Below, one piece after another: positions 20,931 through 33,720 of a stretch of DNA of 64,000 nucleotides. Positions within the stretch are counted from its first letter, which is position 1, and each line of letters starts with the position of its first letter. The position numbers and the translations under genes are program-made. The notes beneath the pieces were generated by a model. The model was not told the DNA's origin. It saw nothing but the letters and a program-made list of their open reading frames with translations, and made no database searches. The DNA is from Cymbidium sinense. Lineage: Eukaryota; Streptophyta; Magnoliopsida; Asparagales; Orchidaceae. Location: contig CM038215.1 in the NCBI GenBank assembly GCA_021442155.1, positions 211,290,982 to 211,354,981 of the forward strand, read 5' to 3'.

Positions 20931-21080
20931 TTTGTAAGCTATTTTGTATTTAGTGGATTCCTAGCTAGGGGTGGCTAGGCATGGACGTGTAATTTTGGGG
21001 TTTTAATCACATAAAATTATTGTGTACTCTCTTTACTTTACTATACTTTATTTTTCTTTGTGAGAATTGTATATTGTCAT

Positions 21081-24000
21081 TATAAAATCAAAAATTAATT
21101 TTCTACTAAAAGTTAAAATTTAATATCAAAAATTTAATTTTCAACTAAATGAATTCATGTGGACAATTATATTAAATAAAATTATTTAAGGAAAATCAAA
21201 GTTTCTTATTAATTTGGCTTTGAATTTGAGTTAATTTAAAGATGATAGGAACCATTTTCTATTTTCACCCCATTTCCATGTTGGTAATCTTAATTAGTTC
21301 AAGGAAAGATAATTAAATGAATTTTATGAATTAATTAAGTTTAAATATTAATTAGATCACTTAATTACCCTTTTCTGTGCTTCTTTAATTTAATTGATCA
21401 CTTAATTATGAGCCATAAATGAATTGAACATGTGAGAAAATGAAATTGCAATGCTTTTAAATACCTAATTCAATTAGCTCATAATTAAAGATGAATTAGA
21501 TTAAGGAATCTAATTAAGTACTCGTATGATTTTCTCACACTTATGGGCTAATCATAATTTTCTCTGGGGTCTTTATGTTATTAAATACATGAAGAGGAAC
21601 CCTTAATTTCAGTGTTCATTATTTGATATTATTTGTATTCCAATTTGATTTAATTTAGCCACTTAATTAATTAATTAATTAATCACTTAATTAATTTTTA
21701 CCTTAATTAGCTCTCTTGAAATGAGATGGACTTAGGAAAGGGATTAGGAAAGAGGTCCTAATCTTTTTCTCTCATCCATTTACTGTTAAATAGTGATATG
21801 TGAACTTTAATTAATTATTTTTTTAATGTTAATTAATTACCTAATTAATTAAAAAGGGTAATTAAGATTTGAATCATTAATTTGCGCTAATTACTAAGCA
21901 ATAAATTCTAAGAAATTCATGAGAGGCAGAGGTCATCCCATGAAATCATCTTGCAAGTTTGGAGATAATTACCCAAGTGATTAAGATTTAATTAAGCTAA
22001 TTAAGTTTAAAATTAAACCTTAATTATTATTCAAAATTAATTTGGATTAATTTTAATTAGTTCTCCTCAGAATTTCCTTTAAAATGAGTATTTATTTGTA
22101 TTTTTCTAATTTTTCTACAATTTGTTATGATTTTCTAAAGTTTCAGCCATTAAAATGAATTAATTTAGCCTAATTAAGTTTAACCCCATCGGCCGGTGGA
22201 CGTGATGTGGTGCACTTTCCACGCGTGTGAGATTGATTATTTAAACACGTCCAAGTTAGCGCCTACGTGGCAGTGGCGAATGTGATTTTGTCCCGCCGTC
22301 CGATCTTCTTATCTAAGATCGGATGACCACTATTTTTAAGGGATTAAATCAAGACTAATTAGTAAATTAATCATGGCCATCCATTCCAATCACATGAAAC
22401 AAATGACTAGTGATCTATCATCTCTTACGTGATAGAAGAGGGACACCGTCTACCTTCTGCTGCCCAATTTGAGCTCACTGGAGCTCAAATTGGCTCAAGA
22501 TTGATCCCACACCTTCACAAAGGAAATCCTAAGAGATCTAATTGCTGGATTCATAAGAAATGACTATTCACTTCAAAAAGGCCTAAAAAAATTGAGAAAT
22601 CTCAGTTTAGTGGAATTGTACCTCAGCGAGCAACCAGATAATGGGTGATCGAGGTAACGCATATTGATGAGGCGAAGCTCTGTTGAGAAGATGGTGCAAT
22701 GTGTCCTTGCTAGTTGCTCTATAGACCAAACACCAATGCAATCCTCGTCGGAGTTTGCTTAGAGGTTCTTCCACTAATCGAGGAGCTCGGGAAATGATTC
22801 ATTTCACTTCTCTGGAGCTTGGTGAACGTGTGAGAAGAGTTAATTAAAGTGGGGTTGAGTTTTGAGAAGGTTGAATGGAAGGAGTGCTCTGTTCGGCTTG
22901 AGTTGGTGTTTTTCGGCGACGGGAATACTTGGGGAGCTCGGAATTCACTCAGGGAACTCGCCTCTAGCTGTCAGGGCTCATTAAGGGTTCAAGTCTTTGA
23001 ATTAGATTGAATGGAGGGGGTGGGGGGGTATAACCCCTCCTCCCTTGTATTAAATGACCAAGATCCATCTGATCATTTTTGGCCATCTGTCTCGTAGGAG
23101 GTGGCGAGGAGGACATGACAACTTATGTGCCTGATTTGGTTGGAGGAGGAGCTTGAGGTTTGTAGCTTGACTTATCACTATCTCACTTGGGCTTGGAAAA
23201 TGTGGGAGGTTGGTTAACTCACCTCCCCGGCCTATGGATAACCTAGCCATAATGGGTTATTAGCCTCGTAGTTCCATTCTAAGCTTTGGGTGGCTGCTAA
23301 ATGCAAAGAAGGATAGTTGACCACCTAATTTGGGTTTTTATCTTATATGGAAGAATTTATCCGTTAGGTAATGTGTTATATTAGGTTCAATTTGTGTTGG
23401 GTTTGTTTTGGGTTGACCTAAGATGAGTCAAGGATGGGTCATGCCAAATTTCAATGGGTTTGGGCTTGGTTTGAGTGGGTTTGGCTCAATTTGACCCACA
23501 TAGGTCAAATTGGGCTAAGTTGGGTCAAGTTGACCAACTGGTCAAATTGGGTCAAACCAAGCTTTGGCCAAGTTCAAATGAGTATTTGGAATGTTTTGGT
23601 GTAATTGATTTAGTTCAATTTGGCTTAAATTTGGATTTGACCCATTTGAGTTCCAATGGATTAAATGGGTCAAGTTGACCAATTTGACTAAATTGGCCAA
23701 ATTGGATTGTGTTAGGAATTGATTCATGTCTAATTGATCAATTGAAGATGATTGAAAGCTTTGGTTTGAATCAATTTGGATTTGGTTTTGATTTAGGTCA
23801 TTTTGATCTTTTAGGTTAATTTGAGTTAAATATGTCAATTGGGTTCAATAGGTCAATTAGGTTCAATCAGGGCTTTGATCATGTTCAATGATCAATTTGG
23901 AATGAACATGAGCCATTGGTTGCAATCAATTTGGGTTAGATCTTGATTTGACCCAATTTGGTCTTTTAGGTCAAATTGGGTTAACTTGGGTCAAAGGGAC

Positions 24001-25254
24001 AATTGGGTTATGTTTGGCTCAATTGATGGTCAAGTCATATTCAAGGATTGATCTTATGTTGATGTAAACCATTGGTTTCAATTAATTTGTCTTAGGGTAA
24101 AATTTGGCTCATGTAGGTTAAGTGGGTTAACTTGACCAAATTGATGTGGTTCGACCCAATTGATTGCAATTGATCAATCAAAGATGATCTACAATCATTG
24201 TGGGAGTTTTTGGATGGTTTGATTCAATCCAATTTATGTTGGATTGCAAATCGGCTCAAATGGGTCTGTTAGGTCACTTTGGGTCAAGTGAGCCTAAATG
24301 GGTCAATTGGATTGATTGATGTTTGATTTGAGTTCAGTTTAGTTTGAATATTGATTTGGAATTGATTTCTAGCTTTGGTTGCAATTAATTTAGATTGAAT
24401 AGATTTTGGCTCATTGGAATATTTGAAATCAGATGGGTTAGGTTAGGTTTAATTAGATTGATTTTTGGCTTGGTTGATTGATTGTAGATTTGATTTAGTT
24501 TGGATTGAAGGATTGAATTAATTTATGAGAAAAATCAATTGAGCTTGGTTTAGATTGAGGAGATTTTGGCAAAGTCCATAAGATTAAACCCTAGGGCTTA
24601 GAAAGGTTATTTGAAATTGATTTGAGGAATCGATTTGATTGTAGATTTGATTTGGAGGGATGATAAGAGGATTGGTTGACATATGAAAAAATAAATTAAG
24701 TTTGGTTGGATTGAAAGGAATTTGGCTAAATCTATAGAATCAAGTAATAGTCTTAGGAAAGATTTGTGTTATAAATTTGATTTGAAGTTGGTTTGGAGGC
24801 TTTGATTATTGGTATGTTGATTGAAGGAATTAGTTTTTAGATAATCAATTGAGTTTGGTTTGGATTGAAAAGAGTTTTGGCTATGTCTATAGATTAAATC
24901 ACAAGGCTTAAAAAGGTTGATTTGATTTGAGATTTGATTAGAATTGGGGTTTAGGTTTGATTATAGATTTAATTAAAGTTTAGTTTTGTGGATTTAAAAT
25001 TGGATTGAATTTGAGGTTTGATTTAGGCTAAGGAGGTAGGCTTAAATTGTGTATAGACTATTGGGTAGGTAAGTTATCCTAATTCCTGAGGCATGATCTA
25101 AATTCTATGGCTAATCCTTCTAAGTCTCTAGGCTTAGGTTAAGCGTTCACTTAGTCGCTAGAAGTGTCCTATGACTGGGGAGCTCTTAGTATTTAGAAGA
25201 CTCCTAGATCTAAGATGGAAATAGTGGATCCTCACTCCAAAAGTGAGGTTAACA
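21081..25254 (-). mobile_element. 3' LTR of Tat element B, truncated
   Basis: On the minus strand the LTR starts TGTTAACCTCACTTTTGG at 25,254 and runs through the same order as D and A: GGTCAA-rich U3 (25,060-23,380 on the plus strand), the G/TATA/C motif near 23,030, the block around 22,200-22,350, then an AT-rich body. The conserved LTR end block is missing; B's sequence stops where the copia LTR ends near 21,080. No coding sequence was found in this stretch. Confidence 0.65.
23380..25060 (-). repeat. GGTCAA/TTGACC-rich U3 segment of B LTR
   Basis: Dense W-box cores occur on both strands. Between 23,523 and 23,555 there are four: GGTCAA at 23,523, TTGACC at 23,530, GGTCAA at 23,540 and 23,550. 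It is the inverted counterpart of 2,190-3,700. Apparent Asn/Leu/Gln-rich ORFs here are by-products of the repeat. Confidence 0.55.
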
Positions 25255-27230
25255 AAAAGAGCCCCAATAGGTGTGGTATAACTGAAGGGTACACTGTATG
25301 TATTAGCATTGGCCGAGATGATCAACAATGTCCAAAAAGATTACAAGCAGGCGTCGTACTGCCAACAAGAGGTAGATAGGATCATGATCTTAGTGAAATG
25401 TGACTCGTCTCATGCCAAATACATAAGAGAGTCAAAGAAGATTTGATGAGTATTTCATGTTAAGGACATGAAGGGGATTTCGGGAATCACACATGAATTG
25501 GGTTTAATTTATGCTAGGGGCATTAGAGGGAAAATCCACTAGAGATTGAGGTTTGATTGGATTTATTTGATAGGAATCCACTGAGGATGAATATTTGATT
25601 TGATTTGTTTTAATTTGTTTGATTTGATCTATGGAAGAGAGATCCATTGGGGATACATGCTTGAATCCACTAGGGATCAAAGTTGGATTTATTTTGATTT
25701 GGTTTGGGGCATATCCACTAGGGATATAAGCTTGAGTCCAGTAGGGGTCAAGACTAGATTTTCTTTGATTTGATTTGCCATGACTCCACTAAAGAGATTG
25801 GTTTGGATTTTATTTAGGCTCCTGGAGAGGGCTGATTTGACCCTACGGGAGATTAAGTTGGATTTAATTTATTTTGATTTCATTTGTTTATTTTGAGGGC
25901 ATACCCCCTGGATATGAGCTTGGTTGAATTTGTTCGATTTAATTTTGATTTGATTTATAGAGGCAGTCGGTGTGCGATGAACCCGCTAAGAAGGAGCCAT
26001 CTTAGATTTACTAATCCAAAGAGGCAGTCTACTAGTCAAGGGTAAGACTATCTGACATAAGGGTTTCCTTTCAGTGTGCAATGATTGTGCTAAGAAGAAT
26101 GCACGAGGACTTACATCTTCCAAAGCAAAAATAGTCACCAGGGTGACCTGTCGGTGGCATAACAAATTGAACCCGACCTAGGGAGATTTCTAAGTGAGTG
26201 CCAGGATCTTACCTCGACTTAAGAGTAGTCAGAATTAATTTCATTCAATTTCATTTAATTTATTTAGTTGATTGAATTTGATTTAGTTTAATTTAATTTA
26301 TGGACTCTGTCGGTGTGCGATGGACCCACTGAGAAGGGGGTATGTCTGCCTGGCCCTGTCTTAGATTTATCGATCGAAAGGGGTAGTTTACCAGCCGAAA
26401 AGTCGGACTAACCGACCTAAAGGTTGCCTTTCGGTTTGGAAAGACTGTGCTAGGAAAAAGCACTAGGACTTATATCTTCTAAAGCAGAATAGTCGTTGGG
26501 GTGACCTGTTGGTAGCATAATAAATGGAACCCAACTTAGGGAGACTATTGAGTGAGTGCAACTGGGGATTTTACCTCAACTCAAGAGTAGTCAGACGGTT
26601 CCTATAAAGAGTTTGCTGACTCTTCCCTAAAGATATGATGCCTGTTTGAGAAAAAGTACTGCCAGGGGTGTTCTCCTAATCCATAAGTGAAAAAATATTT
26701 GTTTGTTTATATGTTTGCTTAGACCCTATTGGTGTGCGATGGACCACATTAAGAAAGGGCTATGTCGGTTTGGACCTATCTCAGATTTACCAAAATTAAA
26801 GGGAGAGTCTGCACATCCGCAGTATAAACCTTCTAACCATAGGAGTAGCTACTAGGAAAATGGGGCTGTCCAATCTAGTAGTGACCCGGGTAGTGTCTAA
26901 ATGGGGTCGCGAGGACATGATCCAGATAGAGTGCCAACAGGGGAGGTGCCGCTAGGGTCATTATCCTGATCCCTGAAAATAAAGTTTATAGGTGTATGAT
27001 GACCAACTCAAAGAGAAAGCATAGGGACTTACATTTGTCATGAGTAGTGTATCTATCGGGTGGGCCACTGTCAGCATAGCGAACACCAACCAACCTATGG
27101 TGCTCATCAGTGTGTGATGATCAATCTAAGAAGAAGGCATAGGTGACTTACAACTTCATAGACAAAAATGATCATCGAGATAGTCTATCATCTGCTAGAT
27201 AGTATTATCCGATCTAGGGTGACTACTAAG
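25255..27230 (-). repeat. 3' UTR tandem-repeat region of element B
   Basis: Units of about 360 bp recur: TTACCTCGACTTAAGAGTAGTCAG near 26,209 and TTACCTCAACTCAAGAGTAGTCAG near 26,570. Each is preceded by a block with GGTGTGCGATGGACC and AGACTGTGCTAGGA-type phrases. More diverged units lie towards 27,200. Between about 25,400 and 25,900 there is an (A/G)TTTGATTT-rich spacer with repeated TCCACTAGGG phrases. The block lies between the truncated pol and the LTR, as in C. Confidence 0.6.
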
Positions 27231-27769
27231 CGGGAAGTCTAACTAAGTCATTGGTTTCAATTTCATTCAATAAAGAATTGATGTATGTTTGATGTAGATT
27301 TTCTTCAATTCCTAAGTTGATTTCTTTGAGTTCATCAATAGTTGATTTGATTTTTTCTTCAAACTCTAATGGTGCATCCTTGACTTGAAAATTATCTGGG
27401 TCATATGAAGTTTCTAAGTACACCTTCCTCATATGAGTTAATGTGATTTGAAAAGAACCTATCAGATTCCAAATAATTGGTGATGACTAAGCAGTAATCA
27501 TCATCATCGATTGGGCTTACTGTGCCAAAGCCTAGTCCTGGTCTTGATTGAGAGTTCTTGCATCCATTGTTCCATATCCTTTTGAAGTAATCTGACTTGT
27601 GGTTAGACCATGTATGTGGGATTAACCCATTCTTTGCTAAATTATGAACACAAGGTGAGTGCCAATCAAAAGGTAATTCTATTAAATCTTTATATGAATT
27701 ATCCTCCAATTCTACATCAACCTCTTGACTTGAGGATGATACTCTTGGATAAAACCTCTGAATCTTCAT
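27226..27769 (-). pseudogene. Element B pre-RT linker
   Basis: Two overlapping open stretches (27,769-27,401 and 27,432-27,226, different frames) carry LIELPFDWHSPCVHNLAKNG and STIDELKEINLG, matching C at 55,040-55,500. This region normally precedes RT; here it ends at the deletion boundary near 27,231. Confidence 0.65.
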
Positions 27770-28497
27770 AGTTATGGATGATTTAGGGGCATCTTTAACT
27801 ACTGAACCCTCAACTTTTTATGAGGAAAGTGGGGTTAGAGCTAAAGTTCCCAATTGGTGCCTAACGGTTTCACATAAAGAGGACTTAGATATGCTTATGG
27901 TTTTCTTGGGAATCTGGTCTTCATCACTGTTTGGCTTGAGTGTCACCTCCAATGAGATCTGCTATCAAGAAGAGCTGGCTAGTGTGCTAACCATATAGGG
28001 CTTATCCACTAAACTACATTCTAAGTCTATATGGGTAGCAAGTTTGCTCCTGATAGTTGGGACAAATCTTCTGGTGGGTGGTAGGTATGGAGGTCTTCCA
28101 CCCCTAGGACTGCCTTTGGACTTGCCTCTTCCTTATCCTGGTGGAGGTCGGGTCATCCTCCCCACGTGTTTGAATGGGGTAACAAAGTGTGGGTGGAATC
28201 TAATGTCATGCTCCACTTCCTCACCTAAGTCTATTTCTGCTCCCTTTTCAATTTCTTTTCTTTTCTTTTATTTTTCTCTTTATTTATGTTTTCTTTCTTT
28301 TCTCCCACATGGGGATTTTGACTAAGTTCACGAGAATAGAATTTTTGTTTTGGAGGAGGTAGTAGGCCACATCCTTATATATCCTGACCTCGTGGCCGAA
28401 GGGTTTGAGATCTTCTTTGACACAATACTCAATTTCACCTCTCATAAACTTGATGCACTGATGTAAAGAGGATGGAACCATGTTGTTTGTCATGAAT

Positions 28498-28761
28498 TCA
28501 TGATCTCTCAAGCAAAGCATTGAAAGATGTATTTAAGTCTATTATGTGAAATTTAGCTTCAGTCTTACAATAATCTATCTCTAGTGACAACACTATGGAG
28601 CTTAAGGCCCTCTCTCCTTGTTCATTAAATACTTTCAACATCATCCTCTCCATTTGGAGTTTAGAGATGTCAATCCTCAAGTAGGAAAGAGTTCTTAGGC
28701 TCATAATGTTGACTGATGCACCTGGGTGTACCAATTTTGGATAGCCTAAATCTGCCAACAT
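28498..28761 (-). pseudogene. Element B retroviral-type aspartic protease, catalytic Asp lost
   Basis: The segment reads PKLVHPGASVNIMSLRTLSY, against VLVDPGVLVNIMSLRTLAY in C. The catalytic Asp of D-P-G is His here, which would abolish cleavage. The downstream conserved block (FNEQGERALSS ... EAKFHIIDLNTSFNALLER) is well kept and leads to the continuation at 28,520-28,284 (HQCIKFMRGEIEY). The usual role is cutting the gag-pol polyprotein. Confidence 0.75.
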
Positions 28762-28929
28762 CCATTGTAATATAAAGAGGATGGTTATTCTTGACCATCC
28801 CTAGAAATAGGTCTTCATCACTGAATGTCACTCAGAAGATGTCCTTCGAGTACTGTGCTTCCTCTCTAGTAGCGGTCAGCTAAGCTAAGCATATTTATGG
28901 GTTGAGCAAAGCTTTGACTAGAGATTCCC

Positions 28930-29319
28930 TCATCTCTTTAGATACGATAAGGGCATCATGCTTAACTTAGCTGACAACTTTCTAAGATGAGTGAGAATGT
29001 TGGAATCAACTCTGGGTTGGTCCTCCCCAAGCATATCCATAGGTGGAGTATCTTGTGGATGGACTATCTGCTCACTAGAACTAATGACAAGTTTACCCTT
29101 ATCCTGAGGTGCAACCCTAGAAGGTAGAACATTGCCATTGCGTAGGTTGATTTCAGTGACTTTTTGGAATGATGAGTTTGTGGAAAGTTCTACATGCTCA
29201 TCAGGTACACCTGTAGCTTCTCCTATGGGATCCTTGGAGTCCCTTGACTCCAAGTCAATCTCAAGAGGTGAACCCAATTGATTGAAGGAAATCGACTCAA
29301 TTAGAAAGGAATGGATCAA
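28930..29319 (-). pseudogene. Element B spacer between gag and protease
   Basis: A 129-residue open stretch, with DSNILTHLRKLSAKLSM near its end, matches C's YNVLGYLKKLPTNLSI before protease. It has an acidic first half and no enzymatic motif. It is the linker preceding the protease domain in Tat elements. Confidence 0.55.
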
Positions 29320-30299
29320 AACTATTTGACCTATTATTATTTAGACTTAGAGAGATTTGAATAAGAATATAACTAAAATCATTAGAAGTATAGAAAATGT
29401 AAGTGGAATCAGCTTTCTTCACTGATTTTTTTTTAATTTGGGTGGAGGTACATGATAGAAATCAAGTAAAATAAGTGGAGTGAGGGGTGTGGAGCTCTAT
29501 TTCACAGATACAATGCTCTTACTGGTAGAAGAGATGCTAGTGGATGTAGTAGTAGCTGCAATGGTGGAAGGAGTGCTAGAATCGGATGGTGGCTATGCTA
29601 CAGATCTTTCCCGGGCAAAGGTGGTAGGTAGTTGCTATTGTTTGGCTTCCACCCTCCCTGAGTTATCTTTCACAACTAGCAAACTTCCTTTGGTATTGGA
29701 GGTTTGAGCCGCTTCAGGCACCTAGAGAGAAAGTTTCTTAATTTTAGAGATGATTTTCTTAGAGGTATGGGATAAAGAAATATCCCGACTTTCTTTGGAC
29801 TTAAGAGGATCGAAAGTATCCTCAAGGATTACTCTACGTAACTAGATGTTTATTCTAATAAGTATTCCTTAGGGATAACTATAGCTCGACTTGTAGCTAC
29901 TCATACCAAGAATTGAAGGTAATGTAAAATTCTAAGACATGGCCTAACATATGATGGTAGAGGAAATAGCTAGGATCATCGCTCCCTTCCTCCCCCTCTT
30001 AGGTTTGGGTAGCTAAAATCAAGTTTTTCAAGAGATTCTTGAAGATTTTCCCCTCCCTCTTGAAAGAGTATGGCTTGGTTATTTTTAGCATGAGTAGGTG
30101 AAAAATAGCTAAATAGTGGTGGATATGGATACCCTTGAGTAACTCTTGTGGTAGTGGCTATTGGCATTTGTGGTGGGTTAGTGGCCGAGGTGGTGGAAGA
30201 GGAGGTTGTAGTAGAGGCTACTGAAATCTGGGCCTCTCAAACTGAGCTCTAATTGGCTGCTTCCCCTTATTCATTGACACAACTATCCTTGGCTTCTTC

Positions 30300-31999
30300 T
30301 CAAATATCTTCTAAGGCTTGGGCTTAGATGATTGGTTTGAAAAGGGTAATTGCTTGGCTTCCTCTTGTAGGTTAGCTTCCTTATCGATTAGCTTCTCAAA
30401 TGTCTTTATGGTGAAGCCCTTAAGCATGAAGGTGACCGAGCCATGGATATTCTTAAGTGGAATCTCAATGACATGCCATTCAGATAGATGTGATTCAGAT
30501 TTAATACTCAGGTTGCGCCATCTAAGAATATAATCAATAAGAGACTCGTTGGGTTTCTATTTCTCTATGAAGAGGTCACCTACAGTTACCCTTTATTGAG
30601 GTCCTACAAATCTCTTGATGAAGAGATGCTCTAACTCAGCAAAGGTCTTCACCAAACTATTGGGCCGTTTGACATACAAATCAAATGCTACATTACTAAG
30701 CTACTAATAAATAGGCATAAAAGAAGTGCATCGTTCTCTGTTGCAATAATTGGCTCTTATATGCAATATCTTTGGGTTCCTGCCATCAAAACTCTTGAAG
30801 GATGGTGGCATAAAACCTTTAAGGTATTAAACTACATCAATTTCCTCCATGTAGGGTCTACCCTTTGGAATAGATGAGCTCCCCCGGGCTTATGCCAATG
30901 CTTGCTTTACCAGTTGCTCGACCATTTGCTTGATATTTGTTTCATGCATGGAGGTGCTATTGGTGACCTTCATATGCAAGCTACCAACATCATCATCTAA
31001 GGGAGTGCACTTAGAATGATCTAAGGTATGTAACAACTTTGGTTGATCAACTACCATAGGGGAAGGATGTGAGACTGGGGCTTGGTTCTGCAAGGCTAGA
31101 ATGATTGCCCTCAACTCCTCTACCTTCTTTTCCATCCTGTCTATCTGATCATCCTTCTGCTTGAGCTATTGAACGAGGTGTTGAGTTGAGTGAGAGGTGT
31201 CACCTTCCTCAACTACAATACCTTCCTGACTATGGCGTTCTCTCAGCAGGGATCCTCGAGTTTCAACCATGTGGACTTGAGTCCATCATGTCATCCTCAT
31301 TAGAATCAAAGCCAACTCTACCCTCTTCCCATCAAAATGGTCACTCTTGACTATCTATTTGGAGACGATAGTCTTCTAAAATGTCCTCTAAAGAATTGTC
31401 ATCTACTTTGCCCTGCTCTATCGAAACATAGGCTGGTGAATGACTACCCACTGGACTGAGCTCTGTAGACTCTATGCACAGAATACTCTGAGCTGGTGGG
31501 GTGCACTCCCTGGCTGGCTTAACTAACATGTGGACTATGTCAGTATCCTCTCCATCTCTTCCTCTGACTGCTGTGAAGGTGGAGTGACCATGATGCTCTT
31601 GGGTTTTCCTCTTTACCAGTTGAAGTGGAAGGGTCGGCGAGCTCACCCTCAATAGATGGAATAGATGGAGTGGGATCCATAGTGGATCACCGGTGGAGAA
31701 GGTCTCTCTCTCAGAAGGGGCTTGTGAAACTTTATGGGACCGGATTGTTGAAGGTGGGCGGTGAGTGGAGCCTCTTCATTAGAGATGTCCTTCTGACATG
31801 AGTCTGAGAACTATCGTATCGCTCTAACAACTCGATGACTAGGGAAATCCATCAAAACTGAGGCCATCAACTATAAAAACCTCCTCCTCTTGCACTTGCT
31901 TGCTTGGGTAGTAACAGCCTCAGAGGCCCTCTCTCTATGTATCTGATCACTTACACTCCTAGGTATCAAGCTCCTTAGTTCATGTAAAGTACTAGACTC
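30300..31999 (-). pseudogene. Element B gag remnant
   Basis: Near 31,985-31,800 it parallels C's 50,680-50,960 at nucleotide level. At 31,652-31,341 an acidic segment contains DDNSLEDILEDYRLQ, matching C's DDQSLDDILEDYHI. At 31,135-30,890 a helical segment (KKVEELRAIILALQNQ ... IKQMVEQLVKQAL) probably forms a coiled coil. Near 30,880-30,780, with shifts, comes the capsid start equivalent to PKGRPYPEEFD and SFKSFDG in element A. The later capsid part, HGSVTFMLKGFTIKTFEKL, lies near 30,440-30,380 and matches C at 52,320-52,400. It is the structural protein of the particle; this copy is broken. Confidence 0.7.
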
Positions 32000-32219
32000 T
32001 ATTGACCTTATTTTTAGAATGAGCTCTCAACCCCCTCCATCTTAGACATAGGACTTCTCATAGACATTAAGAGTTTCTTAGTCTTAAAACACATCTAGTG
32101 ATTAGGTGGACACTCAACCTAGCCCTAGAGACTTAAAGAGTTAGCCATATGAATAGGTCATGCCTTAGGGGTGTTAGGAAAATTTGCCTACCCTATAGCT
32201 TGAACCAAGTCCTCACCTC

Positions 32220-33720
32220 CTCCCTCAAAGTCAAACTCAAATCAATTCCAACTCGATTAATTTTTTCAAGGATCAAATCAATTCAAATTGATTTTCTCAA
32301 ACTCAAATCAATTCCAAATGATTGAAACCCATGATTGAATTCCAAATTCCAAAATCTTTCCTAAGCCATCTAGATTTCATCTTATAGACTTAGCCTAAAT
32401 CAAATCCAAATCAACTCAAATTCAAGATATTTTCTCATAACCCATTTATATTCTCATTTATATTGACAAATAGAAATTGAATATAAATTCAAATATCCAA
32501 AAATCAATTCAAAATTCAAATCCAAATCTAATTAAAATTCAACCTAAGCCTTTCAAGTCAAATTCTTGAACTTATCAAACTCAAATCAAGCCAAACTCTT
32601 GATTTTTTTTCATGATCATTCCTTCAATCATGAATCCAAAATAAATACAAACTTCAATCATAAAATCAAAACTAAATTCAAAATCAAACCCAAGTCAAAC
32701 TCATGTTCACCCTTTGAACTTGAAATTGTCAATAAATCAAAACCCATTTGACTTCAAGCCACTTGCAAATGGATTTATATTTCAATCATAAGTCCATATG
32801 AGTTCAATCAAACTTGATTCAATCAAGTCAATTGACTCACCCTTACTTTTACCCAAAGTGATCTAAAGTACCCCTTATGAGCCAAATTTTAATCTTACCC
32901 AAATTGGATTGAACTAAGCCCAACTAAGCCTCACATTTTGAGCAACAATCATCATGAGATGATCAATCACACAAATTGGGTCAAACCAAGTCAAACCTAA
33001 GGGTTGACCAAGTAAACACTTAGCCAAAATGAAACCTAAACTAGCCAAAATCCACCATAGTCTAAACCGATTGAAACCATTGATCAAAACTTATTCATGA
33101 TCAATGTTTAAACTTGACCAAGTCATCATTTGAGCTAACCTAGCTAATTTCCCACTTATTGACCCAAGTCAACCTAAAAAGTCAAAATGTGTCAAAACTT
33201 GATCTAAGACAAATTGATTGAAACTAATGGGTCAAGTTCACTCCAAATCACATGTTGAACTTGACCAAAGCCCTATTTGGCTAACTAGCCCCACCCAAGC
33301 TCAATTGATCTTGAACCCAACTTGACCTAAAAGGTCATGTTAAGCCAAAATTGAATCTAACCAAAATTGATTGGAAACAAAGATAACAATCCATTTTAAA
33401 TGATCAACCAAACATAAACCAACCCATGACCTAACCCAAATAGGTCAAATGGGCCAAATTGGTCAACTTGACCCATTTGACCTAAATGAAATAAAATGAA
33501 CCAAATCCAAATGTAAACAAAATTAAACCAAACCAATGATGCCAAAACATTTCAAATGATCATATGAGCTTGACCTAACCCTTGGTTTGACCTAATTTGA
33601 CTGGTCAACTTGAACCAAGTTGACCCATTTTGACCTAAATGGGTCAACATGAGCCAAATCATATCAAACTAACTCCAAATTCAATGAAACTTGGCCTAAC
33701 AATTTTTCAATCCTACCAAA
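32220..33720 (+). repeat. TTGACC-rich U3 segment of A LTR
   Basis: Same degenerate TTGACC/GGTCAA/CCAAATTGG composition and position as in B, C and D; densest between about 33,400 and 33,660. Confidence 0.55.

Larger units (their letters stand above)
14330..21080 (+). mobile_element. Sirevirus-like Ty1/copia element, 5' truncated
   Basis: The order is gag, protease, integrase, RT, RNase H, which is the copia order, followed by two polypurine tracts and a 3' LTR starting TGTTGG. The double AAAGGGGGAGA tract between pol and the LTR is typical of Sireviruses. The 5' LTR, primer-binding site and the first part of gag are missing; the left end abuts the tandem repeat at about 14,300. Stops and frameshifts in every gene show an old, dead copy. 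Confidence 0.85.
18666..21080 (+). mobile_element. 3' LTR of the copia element
   Basis: The LTR starts TGTTGGCTTAATGAGCC right after the polypurine tract. A TATA box lies at 19,578-19,585. The 3' part carries two hairpins (20,860-20,928) and an AT microsatellite, then a Sirevirus-like block (GGATTCCTAGCTAGGGGTGG). The end is set near TGTCA at 21,079 because sequence after about 21,100 follows element B's LTR; this end is uncertain by tens of bases. Confidence 0.7.
27231..31999 (-). pseudogene. Tat element B gag-pol remnant lacking RT, RNase H and integrase
   Basis: Read from 31,999 downwards this contains the gag N-terminal region, capsid region, spacer, protease and pre-RT linker, each matching the same parts of element C. 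The pre-RT linker (IKSTIDELKEINLG, at about 27,300) ends at ETNDLVRLPA near 27,231. The next bases are 3' UTR repeat, so RT, RNase H and integrase (over 2 kb in C) are deleted. At the other end, gag breaks off at 31,999 where element A's LTR begins, so B's gag start, leader and 5' LTR are missing. Stops and shifts occur throughout. The element could only have moved with proteins from another copy, and only before this damage. Confidence 0.75.

Noticed and set aside
23542..23838. 98-codon open frame rich in Asn, Gln and Leu on the minus strand
   Set aside because: It lies wholly inside the GGTCAA/TTGACC repeat of B's LTR; the residue bias is a by-product of the repeat and no domain is visible.
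28044..28325. Plus-strand frame with Pro/Gly/Leu-rich and hydrophobic parts resembling a membrane protein
   Set aside because: It is the opposite strand of B's linker (RPPYLPPTRRF-like on the minus strand), a known element part.
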